Below, one piece after another: positions 31,019 to 37,250 of a stretch of DNA of 37,250 nucleotides. The notes below the pieces were generated by a model. The model worked only from the letters and a program-made list of their open reading frames with translations. It did not search any database and was not told where the DNA came from. The stretch's first letter is position 1; each line of letters begins with the position of its first letter. This DNA is from DAOTVS01 sp034436375 (lineage in GTDB: Bacteria > Chloroflexota > Anaerolineae > SpSt-313). The stretch spans positions 1 through 37,250 of the forward strand of contig DAOTVS010000226.1 in assembly GCA_034436375.1 (NCBI GenBank), given 5' to 3'. Made by a program: the position numbers and the translations under genes.

Positions 31019-31718
31019 ATTCATTTTCGGCCTCTGCAAGCTGGCGCAGGCGGCTGATCGCCCCCGCAATCCCCTCCTGAGCGGCGAAGATGGCAGCGCC
31101 AGCCACCAGCACATTGGCCCCGGCCGCCACGACCGCGCCAATGGTCTCGGCGTTGATTCCGCCGTCAACCTCGATATCCTGATCGAGCCCGCGTTGTGCC
31201 ATCATGCCCCGCACTCGGGCGATTTTGTCGAGCATCGTGGGAATGAATGCCTGCCCACCAAAGCCTGGGTTCACGGTCATGATCAGCACCGCATCCACGT
31301 AGGGCAGTATCTCCTCCAGGGTGCATACCGATGTGGCCGGATTCAAGGAAACTGCGGCCTGTTTGCCCAAGCCGTGTATCTGCTCGATGAGCCGGTGCAG
31401 ATGCAGGTTGGCCTCTACATGCACCGTGATCAGGTCCGCACCGGCGCGCGCAAACTCTTCGACAAAAGCCTCTGGGTGCTCGATCATGAGATGGACGTGC
31501 AAAGGCAATGAGGTGGAGCGGCGAGCCGCTGCCACGACCATCGGCCCCAGGGTGATATTGGGCACGAAATGGCCGTCCATCACATCGATGTGGATAAGAT
31601 CGGCGCCGCCGGCCTGAGCTTCGGCAATCTGCTCGCCCAGGCGGCTGAAATCGGCCGAGAGGATGGAAGGCGCAATCCGTACGGGCCGGCCCCTCTGCCC
31701 GGCCATGCGCGGCGCCAC
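31017..31718 (-). CDS. rpe: ribulose-phosphate 3-epimerase
   Basis: A TIM-barrel enzyme of the pentose phosphate pathway that interconverts ribulose 5-phosphate and xylulose 5-phosphate. The signatures are RIAPSILSADFSRLGEQ, LIHIDVMDGHFVPNITLGP, HLMIEHPE, VLIMTVNPGFGGQAF and IEVDGGINAETI. The start is uncertain: the GTG at 31718 has GGAG six bases upstream and gives 233 residues, while the ATG at 31706 lacks a ribosome site. It follows rlmN by about 70 bases, as in the Bacillus rlmN-cpgA-rpe region. Confidence 0.95.
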   Translation of the reverse strand: MAPRMAGQRGRPVRIAPSILSADFSRLGEQIAEAQAGGADLIHIDVMDGHFVPNITLGPMVVAAARRSTSLPLHVHLMIEHPEAFVEEFARAGADLITVHVEANLHLHRLIEQIHGLGKQAAVSLNPATSVCTLEEILPYVDAVLIMTVNPGFGGQAFIPTMLDKIARVRGMMAQRGLDQDIEVDGGINAETIGAVVAAGANVLVAGAAIFAAQEGIAGAISRLRQLAEAENE

Positions 31719-31785
31719 CCCTCTCTCCGTGAGAAAAACCGCCGCAGGATTTCCCCTGGCGCCGTGTTGCTCCTTTGCCTGTACT

Positions 31786-32850
31786 TCACGCGTTGACAAT
31801 CGTATGGCACTCCGTGGGTGCACGCCGGAGCTGGCCGCATCCCGCCTGGATGTCGGCGCCCCGGCTGATGCGCAACGTTGCATTGATCCCTCGCTCGCGC
31901 AGGCGGCGCTCAAAGGCCAGAATCGCCTCGTGCGTTGCCGGCCGGTAAGGCAGCTCTGGCACCGGGTTGATCGGGATCAGGTTGACGTGACACAACAGGT
32001 TTTGCAGCAGGCTGGCCAATGTATCGGCCTGGGTTGGTGAGTCGTTTATGCCATCGATCAGGGCGTACTCAAAGGTCACCCGGCGATGAGTGCGCTCGGT
32101 GTACCCCCGGCAGGCTTTGATCAGCGCGCTCAGTGGATACTTGCGGTTCACCGGCACCAGGCGGTTGCGCAGTTCGTCGGTGGGAGCATGCAGCGAGATC
32201 GCCAGCCCCACCTCGAGCTCCTCGCGCGACAACCGCTCGATGCCCGGCGCAATGCCCACGGTCGAGACTGTCATGCGCCTTGCGCCCAGGTTAAAGCCCT
32301 GGGGATCGTTGAGTATCCGGATCGAGCGCATGACTTGTTCATAGTTCAGAAAGGGCTCACCCATGCCCATGTAGACAACGTTGGTGATGGCCTTGCCTGC
32401 GGCCTTGAGGATGCGAGCGTAGTAGAGCACCTGTTGCACAATCTCGCCGGCCGACAGGTTGCGGTTCCACCCACCGACTCCGGTGGCACAAAAAGCGCAC
32501 CCAATGGAGCAGCCGACCTGGCTAGAGACGCATACCGTTTGCCGTTCCTCGTATTGCATGAGGACGGTCTCGACCGTCTCGCCGTCGGCCAACGCCAGGA
32601 GCACCTTCTCGGTAGCGCCATCTTCTGCATAGCGAGTGCGCAGCGGCGTCACGTTGCTGACCGTCAGGTGCTCAGCCAGGCGCTGGCGCAGCGCTGCCGG
32701 CAGGTTGCTCATCTCTGCGAAGCTCGGAACCAGGCCCACGTACAGCCAGCGCCAGATCTGATCCGCACGGTAACGCTGCTGGCCCCAGTCGGCAAGCAGC
32801 GCCGCAAGTTCATCTCTGGATAGCTCTGTGAGCGCCTTTTTCGCTTTCAC
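31786..32850 (-). CDS. rlmN: 23S rRNA (adenine-C2)-methyltransferase RlmN
   Basis: A 354-residue radical SAM enzyme that methylates A2503 of 23S rRNA and A37 of some tRNAs. The iron-sulphur motif is GCSIGCAFCATG (Cys114, Cys118, Cys121), with VYMGMGEPFLNY and the C-terminal IQAGCGQL holding the second catalytic Cys. The GTG at 32850 has GGAG five bases upstream, and similarity to the family begins there; the longer frame to 33009 reads through a palindrome. Confidence 0.96.
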   Translation of the reverse strand: MKAKKALTELSRDELAALLADWGQQRYRADQIWRWLYVGLVPSFAEMSNLPAALRQRLAEHLTVSNVTPLRTRYAEDGATEKVLLALADGETVETVLMQYEERQTVCVSSQVGCSIGCAFCATGVGGWNRNLSAGEIVQQVLYYARILKAAGKAITNVVYMGMGEPFLNYEQVMRSIRILNDPQGFNLGARRMTVSTVGIAPGIERLSREELEVGLAISLHAPTDELRNRLVPVNRKYPLSALIKACRGYTERTHRRVTFEYALIDGINDSPTQADTLASLLQNLLCHVNLIPINPVPELPYRPATHEAILAFERRLRERGINATLRISRGADIQAGCGQLRRAPTECHTIVNA

Positions 32851-32858
32851 ACGCACTC

Positions 32859-32947
32859 CGTAGAGACGGCCTGGTGGGCCGTGTCGCCCGCTGGGCCGAA
32901 TTGCCCGGTGGAACAGAGATACCCCATCCCACCGGGCTGTTTCTACG
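32859..32947. repeat. compound palindrome upstream of rlmN
   Basis: An inner perfect 9-bp stem GCCCGGTGG (32903-32911) with CCACCGGGC (32929-32937) lies inside an outer, imperfect pair CGTAGAGACGG (32859-32869) with CTGTTTCTACG (32937-32947), matching in 9 of 11. It fills most of the gap between the YugP-like gene and rlmN. It resembles the palindromes at 10471 and 20647. Confidence 0.5.
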
Positions 32948-32971
32948 CTAGCCACAACGGTTTCACTGGCC

Positions 32972-33676
32972 TCAGTCGCGTCGCCGCATGCCCGAGAGCA
33001 AGAAGACATAGTAGAGCAGAGTCGAGAGTGCCTGCGCCACTGCCGCCACGTAAGTCAGCGCTGCTGCCGAGAGCACACTCTTGACGGCGCGCGTCTCGCT
33101 GGATGATACGACCAATCCATTGGCCTGCAGCATACTCAAAGCCCGCCGGCTGGCGTTTAGCTCCACCGGCAGCGTAACGATGGCAAACAAGGCAGCGGCG
33201 GCAAAGACGATCACGCCCACGACGGCTAACTGGTAGGACTGGAAGAGCAGGCCAACCATGAACAGGATCGGCCCCAGGTACGAGCCGAAATTGGCCATCG
33301 GTACCAGCCCGGCGCGCAGACGAAGGGGCACGTAGCCCGTTGCATCCTGTACGGCATGGCCGACTTCGTGGGCCACAATGCCCAGCGCCGCTACCGAGCT
33401 GGAGCGGGCGACCCCTTCTGAAAGGCGCAGAGTCTTGGAGCGTGGATCATAGTGATCGGTCAGTTGCCCCGGAATGCCCTCGACGTCAACGTTGCTCAGA
33501 TAGTTAGCGCTGAGGAGACTGCGAGCGGCCTCAAGCCCTGAAAGGCGACGGTCGTTGGGGACCTGTGAATACTTGCTGTAGGCAGACCGCACTTTGTACT
33601 GAGCGTACAGGCCCAGCAAGAGGGCCGGCAACCCAAAGATAAAGTACAATATGTTGTAATAGGGAAAGAAAAACAT
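32972..33676 (-). CDS. YugP-like membrane zinc metallopeptidase
   Basis: A 234-residue membrane protein with an N-terminal transmembrane helix (ILYFIFGLPALLLGLYAQ), the zinc motif HEVGH at 103-107 in VAHEVGHAVQ and two or three further hydrophobic segments (PILFMVGLLFQSYQLAVVG, VIVFAAAALFAIVTLP). The C-terminal LPVELNASRRAL carries the Glu that completes the site in this family. Substrates are unknown. The ATG at 33676 follows GGGAGG, and a good promoter lies at 33719-33747. Confidence 0.9.
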   Translation of the reverse strand: MFFFPYYNILYFIFGLPALLLGLYAQYKVRSAYSKYSQVPNDRRLSGLEAARSLLSANYLSNVDVEGIPGQLTDHYDPRSKTLRLSEGVARSSSVAALGIVAHEVGHAVQDATGYVPLRLRAGLVPMANFGSYLGPILFMVGLLFQSYQLAVVGVIVFAAAALFAIVTLPVELNASRRALSMLQANGLVVSSSETRAVKSVLSAAALTYVAAVAQALSTLLYYVFLLSGMRRRD

Positions 33677-33718
33677 TTCCTGACCTCCCCGTGCTCCCTA
33701 GACCAACACGGTCGGGAA

Positions 33719-33747
33719 AGTATACTACAAGCAGAGTCGTCTGTAAA
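33719..33747 (-). promoter_or_regulatory. sigma70-type promoter for the YugP-like gene
   Basis: On the minus strand TTTACA (33747-33742), a 17-base spacer and TATACT (33724-33719) end 43 bases before the start codon at 33676. It may also be the head promoter for rlmN and rpe. Confidence 0.75.
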
Positions 33748-33805
33748 GTCTCCGGCGAGTTTTTTCCCCTGGATCACCCCTCGATCTTACCCCGTGCTGC
33801 TTCGA

Positions 33806-34603
33806 TCACTGTCCCAAATCCCGGCGCCAGGCTGCCTCGAGTGCGGCGACGCTGGCAAAGACAAAGGTTGGCTGCACAGGGCCATCTGCCGGCGCGGCGT
33901 GCGTGACCCCCGAGAGCACCAGGATGGTCGGCATGCCCAGGTTTTGCCCACCGAGGATGTCGGTTTCCAACCGGTCTCCAATGGCTGCGGTGTGGGCAAC
34001 CCCCTGCCCCAACTGGGCAATGGCCATCTCCAGCATCGGCGACTCGGGTTTGCCGATGATGAATGCCTTTTGATCCGTGGCGGCCTCAAGGGCGGCCACG
34101 ATGGCGCCCGAGCCCGGGATCAGGCCGGCTTCGGTGGGCAGTGTGCGATCGGGGTTGGTGGCAATAAAGGCAGCCCCAGCCCGGATGGCCAGGCCCGCGA
34201 TGCGTAGCTTGTCATAGGTGAGCTCGCGGTCCATGCCCACGACTACGACCTCGGGTTGCTCGTCGGTGAGGGTCAGGCCGCGCGCTGCCAGGCAGCCGGT
34301 GAGTCCACTCTCTCCAATAACATAAACCCGGGCGCGTGGGCGAAAGTTTCGGGCTACATAATCGGCCGTGACGACGGCCGAGGTCACGATCTGATTGGCC
34401 GGCACCGAGATGCCCATGGCAGCCAACTTGGCCTCGTAGGCCTGAGGATCGAGCGTGGAATTGTTAGTTAACAGAACAAAAGGAAAGTGGCGCTCGCGCA
34501 GCCAGCGCAAAAAGGCAGCAGCGCCAGGGATGGCCGTGTTGCCCCGGTAGAGAACGCCGTCCATGTCGATGATGAGAGCGCGCAAATCACTGAGGGTAGT
34601 CAT
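33806..34603 (-). CDS. HAD-IIA phosphatase, NagD-like
   Basis: A 265-residue HAD hydrolase of the NagD/p-nitrophenylphosphatase type. It has motif I LIIDMDGVLYRG with the nucleophilic Asp, motif II in LLTNNST, the conserved Lys in IIGKPESPMLE and motif III/IV IGDRLETDILGG. Substrates in the family include nucleotides, 2-phosphoglycolate and sugar phosphates; this one is unknown. The ATG at 34603 (MTTLSDLRALIID) is chosen because homology begins there; its ribosome site is weak. It follows the YqeC-MocA gene by 77 bases. Confidence 0.92.
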   Translation of the reverse strand: MTTLSDLRALIIDMDGVLYRGNTAIPGAAAFLRWLRERHFPFVLLTNNSTLDPQAYEAKLAAMGISVPANQIVTSAVVTADYVARNFRPRARVYVIGESGLTGCLAARGLTLTDEQPEVVVVGMDRELTYDKLRIAGLAIRAGAAFIATNPDRTLPTEAGLIPGSGAIVAALEAATDQKAFIIGKPESPMLEMAIAQLGQGVAHTAAIGDRLETDILGGQNLGMPTILVLSGVTHAAPADGPVQPTFVFASVAALEAAWRRDLGQ

Positions 34604-34680
34604 GGTAGATTGGTGTACCTGCTTTCTTCGGTAAGTGACCGCCTCTGGGGCGTGCCGCACTCAACGGGAGCTTCGCCTTC

Positions 34681-36021
34681 TCAGGCGGACTCGAGCCGCG
34701 CCAAATCTTCGGGTGTATCCACATCAGCATGGGCGCGCCGGTCCTGCACGTCGATATACGCGACCTCGCCGGCGTGCCGGCGGGCGACAGCACGACCCCC
34801 TACGTCGCCTGTGAGCGCCGCGAATTCGGCAAAGAGCGGCCGGGCAAAAAGCAGGGGCGAGCGCATCTCGCCCCGGTCGCGCCAGGCCACGATGTTGGCG
34901 CCGCCCTCAGCCCGGCAGGCCAGAAGCTCATCGATCTGGACTGGGGTGAGCAGCGGTTGATCGGCCTGCAGGAACACGGCAGCCTGCACATCTTCGGCCA
35001 GGGCCGCCAACCCGGCCTGCACCGAAGTGGATAACCCCTCCGCCCAGCGCGGGTTGCGGATCAAGCAAGGCCTGCTCCCCAGCAGGGGGGCCAGCTGCTC
35101 CTCGCCGCAGCCAAGCACCACGGCGACCTCCGTGGCCAGCGAGCCGAGAGCCGCTTCCACCACGCGCGCCAGCAGAGGCCGCCCCTCAAACAACTGGGCC
35201 TGCTTGAGCCGGCCAAAGCGCCGCGCCGCGCCTGCCGCCAGCACGATGGCAGCCGAGGGCTGCCAGCACTCACAGGCCGCGGGCGCCTGCTGCAGTGAGG
35301 CCACCACGGCTCGCCGGATGCACCCCCGGGCGCGGAGGACGGCCCGCGCCACCTGCCGCCCAGCCCGGCGCTGCTCTGGCTGATCGGCCTGGTTGATGAG
35401 CGGCACGATGCGCGCCTGCGCGGGCACCCCCTTGAGCCCCCCGCGCTCGCTCAGCAAGACCGCTGCCAGGTGCTCCGTCTCCAGCTCAGCTCCCGGGGCT
35501 AGCCCCAGAAGCGCGCCGACAAGCTCCGGCCGGTGTGCGATGGCAGGCCCCAGGGGTTGCCCCACGGCCTGCAGCCCGACTACCGGCACGACCAGCGTTG
35601 TGGCCGCAGGGATCACCGGTTCGTGCCCGGCGGGCGCCTTCAGGTGGAGGCCACGGGCGCCATCGGCCTCGATGAGCGTGACATCGGCCAGCCCGGCCAG
35701 CGCCGGCACCTCTGCGGGCGGTACACCGCACAGCTTGTCCCGGTCCTCTGCCGTGCGGCCGGCTGCCACCAGCACCCGCCCATGCGCTGCCAGCGCTTGC
35801 GCCGCGGCCTGCAGGCGCGCTTCTGGGGCGGGCTCCACCACCAGCGGCCAGCCCAAGCCGGCCCCTGGGGCGCGCATGTGGGTGGTGGTGGTGGCGAGCA
35901 CACGCTGGTTTTCGACGAGCAATTCATGGGCCAGCCGGTAGAGGGCTGCCGTCTTGCCCCCCGCCCCGACCAGCGCCACCACTTCCCGGCTGTGTATGCC
36001 GAGCGCCGCGCTGAGGTTCAT
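34681..36021 (-). CDS. YqeC-MocA fusion: selenium hydroxylase accessory and Mo-cofactor nucleotidyltransferase
   Basis: A 446-residue two-domain protein. Residues 1 to about 245 resemble YqeC, with the nucleotide-binding VALVGAGGKTAALYRLAHEL and VLATTTTHMRAP and then VTLIEADGARGLHLKAP. Residues about 256-446 are a MocA/MobA-like transferase with IVLAAGAARRFGRLKQAQLF and FLQADQPLLTPVQIDELL, which would attach CMP (or GMP) to molybdopterin. The fusion ties an accessory factor of selenium-dependent molybdenum hydroxylases to cofactor maturation. The ATG at 36021 overlaps the previous stop (ATGA), so it is coupled to the PreA-like gene. Confidence 0.88.
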   Translation of the reverse strand: MNLSAALGIHSREVVALVGAGGKTAALYRLAHELLVENQRVLATTTTHMRAPGAGLGWPLVVEPAPEARLQAAAQALAAHGRVLVAAGRTAEDRDKLCGVPPAEVPALAGLADVTLIEADGARGLHLKAPAGHEPVIPAATTLVVPVVGLQAVGQPLGPAIAHRPELVGALLGLAPGAELETEHLAAVLLSERGGLKGVPAQARIVPLINQADQPEQRRAGRQVARAVLRARGCIRRAVVASLQQAPAACECWQPSAAIVLAAGAARRFGRLKQAQLFEGRPLLARVVEAALGSLATEVAVVLGCGEEQLAPLLGSRPCLIRNPRWAEGLSTSVQAGLAALAEDVQAAVFLQADQPLLTPVQIDELLACRAEGGANIVAWRDRGEMRSPLLFARPLFAEFAALTGDVGGRAVARRHAGEVAYIDVQDRRAHADVDTPEDLARLESA

Positions 36022-37109
36022 GCGGCCTCGCGGATCAGATGGATCGCATTGGCCCGGCAGCGGGTGGCGCACAGTCCGCAGGCAGCGCAGCGAGTGGGGG
36101 TGACCACAGCCTTGCGTCCCTCCATACGGATGGCGCCATAGGCACAGCTACGGTAGCAGAGCTGGCAGCCGGTGCAGCGGTCGCGATCGACCTGGGCGTA
36201 GAGCGGCCTGTTCGGAGCCGGCGGCTGTCTCCAGGCGAGGCCCACGATCTCCTGCGGCGACCGGTAGCCGTGCGCGCCCAGCCAACTGGCTAGCTCGGAG
36301 GCGATCTGCCCCAAGATGCCGGGGCCTTTGAGAATGGCGGCCGTGCAGACGCCCACGGCGCTGGCGCCGGCCATCAGCATCTCGACTGCATCACGCCCCG
36401 ACATGACGCCGCCCACACCAATGATGGGCACATCGACCGCCTGTGCGATCTCATAGACGCAACGCACTGCCAGCGGCTTGATCGCCAGCCCCGAGAGCCA
36501 GCCATAGCCCTGTGGCCCACCCAGAAGTGGGCGCCCCGTTTCGATATCGATGGCCAGGCAGGGGCCGAAGGAATTGATGGCCGCCAGGGCGTGCGCGCCG
36601 GCCTCTACCGCCGCGCGGGCGGCCTCGACCATATTGCGGCCCAAGGGGCTCAGCTTGACGATCACCGGCACTGAGAGCAGCTCGCGCGCAGCGGCAATCG
36701 CCTCCTGCATGGGACGCGGGTCTTGACCGATATAGTGGGTCGAGAGCTCCACCGCGTCGGCAAAGGGGGCAATGCGCGGCGCGAGGGAGCGGATATCCGC
36801 GGCTGTATAGCCGAGCCCGATGATCAGGGGCAGGCCGGCCGTGCGGGCGCGGGCATACTCGCCCTCAATCCAGCGCTCAGGCGGCAGCTCTGACCAGCGC
36901 TCGCAGTTCAGAAAGCCCATGGGCACCTCGGCCATATTGGGCGCGGGCACATCGGCGGCGTGGCTGGAGATCGTCTTGGCCACAAGCCCCCCTGCGCCCC
37001 CGGCCGCACAGGCCAACAGGGCATCGCCGTTGCGGCCGGGCGGCCCCGCCGCCGGCAGCACCGGGTTGCGCAACTCGAGGCCACAGAAGCGAGTCGTCAG
37101 ATCTACCAT
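36018..37109 (-). CDS. PreA/dihydroorotate dehydrogenase-like flavoprotein with C-terminal ferredoxin
   Basis: A 363-residue protein with an FMN-binding barrel (LTTRFCGLELRNPVLPAAGP, GLPLIIGLG, VIVKLSPLG, IIGVGGVMSGRDAVEMLMAGA) and a C-terminal two-cluster ferredoxin (CTGCQLCYRSC and CAACGLCATRC). It resembles dihydropyrimidine dehydrogenase subunit PreA and its paralogues in purine or selenium hydroxylase clusters. The ATG at 37109 has AAAGGA six bases upstream and fits the family start; the frame is open upstream to the window edge, so a longer form is not excluded. The catalysed reaction is unknown. The last 141 bases hold no other gene that I can see. Confidence 0.88.
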   Translation of the reverse strand: MVDLTTRFCGLELRNPVLPAAGPPGRNGDALLACAAGGAGGLVAKTISSHAADVPAPNMAEVPMGFLNCERWSELPPERWIEGEYARARTAGLPLIIGLGYTAADIRSLAPRIAPFADAVELSTHYIGQDPRPMQEAIAAARELLSVPVIVKLSPLGRNMVEAARAAVEAGAHALAAINSFGPCLAIDIETGRPLLGGPQGYGWLSGLAIKPLAVRCVYEIAQAVDVPIIGVGGVMSGRDAVEMLMAGASAVGVCTAAILKGPGILGQIASELASWLGAHGYRSPQEIVGLAWRQPPAPNRPLYAQVDRDRCTGCQLCYRSCAYGAIRMEGRKAVVTPTRCAACGLCATRCRANAIHLIREAA

Positions 37110-37250
37110 ACTATGTCCTTTCACAAACCGGATAGCGTCCAGGGCCACTTCCGCCTTCGACATCACCTTGGTGTCGGCCCGGCCTGCCGCCGGGTGACAT
37201 GCTCCGCGTTTTGGGCCGGCCTCAAACCGGGCGGGGAATTGGGGTCTGGC

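Noticed and set aside
1..37250. CRISPR arrays, insertion sequences, phage or toxin-antitoxin genes
   Set aside because: I found no regularly spaced repeats, no transposase or integrase motifs and no paired small toxin-like genes.

Overview
The window looks like a chromosomal segment of a GC-rich Chloroflexota bacterium, probably Anaerolineae-like. The assignment rests on protein resemblance and gene order judged by eye: a bacterial ribosomal, fatty-acid and recG neighbourhood sits beside an archaeal-type HMG-CoA synthase, thiolase and DUF35 set, and beside gene families I associate with Chloroflexota. There are no rRNA genes, CRISPR arrays, transposases or phage genes. Almost everything is on the minus strand; the plus-strand exceptions are the DeoR regulator, tRNA-Val with the two genes after it, and rpmB.

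Region 1 (1-6115) is a carbohydrate-uptake locus. It holds a Tat-type lipoprotein sugar-binding protein cut by the left edge, a class I aldolase, a divergent DeoR-family regulator and a GH78 alpha-L-rhamnosidase. The space between aldolase and regulator carries two back-to-back near-consensus promoters and a paired palindrome that is a good operator candidate. Region 2 (6186-10260) encodes the three steps from acetyl-CoA to mevalonate: HMG-CoA reductase, archaeal-type HMG-CoA synthase, thiolase and the small DUF35 zinc-ribbon/OB protein. Region 3 (10525-14591) has two multipass membrane proteins (DUF4013, DUF2085), tRNA-Val(TAC) and an uncharacterised two-gene module with winged-helix-like segments and a possible metal site. 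Region 4 (14588-19649) has an orphan soluble GAF histidine kinase, a cyclic-2,3-diphosphoglycerate-synthetase-like NTPase with an in-frame palindromic insertion, and tatC/tatA.

Region 5 (19792-33676) is a long housekeeping stretch. In transcription order it reads yugP-like protease, rlmN, rpe, (divergent rpmB), asp23-like, fakA, two fakB-like genes, recG, a coiled-coil protein, yceD-like, rpmF, fabD, fabG, a second asp23-like gene and nusB. From memory it parallels the Bacillus rlmN-rpe-rpmB-yloU-yloV(fakA)-recG-plsX-fabD-fabG order, with two FakB genes placed directly after FakA. Together they suggest a fatty-acid kinase coupled to fatty-acid synthesis and to ribosome and tRNA maturation genes. 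Two 5' ends are abnormal: fakA seems to have lost one G in a G run, and the coiled-coil gene seems to start at an ATC codon. Region 6 (33806-37250) has a NagD-like HAD phosphatase, a YqeC-MocA fusion and a PreA-like flavoprotein with a ferredoxin tail; the last two suggest a selenium/molybdenum hydroxylase or purine-type catabolic locus beyond the right edge.

Short palindromes (hairpins with 7-19 bp stems) are scattered through the intergenic gaps and resemble a dispersed REP-like family; one lies inside a coding sequence.
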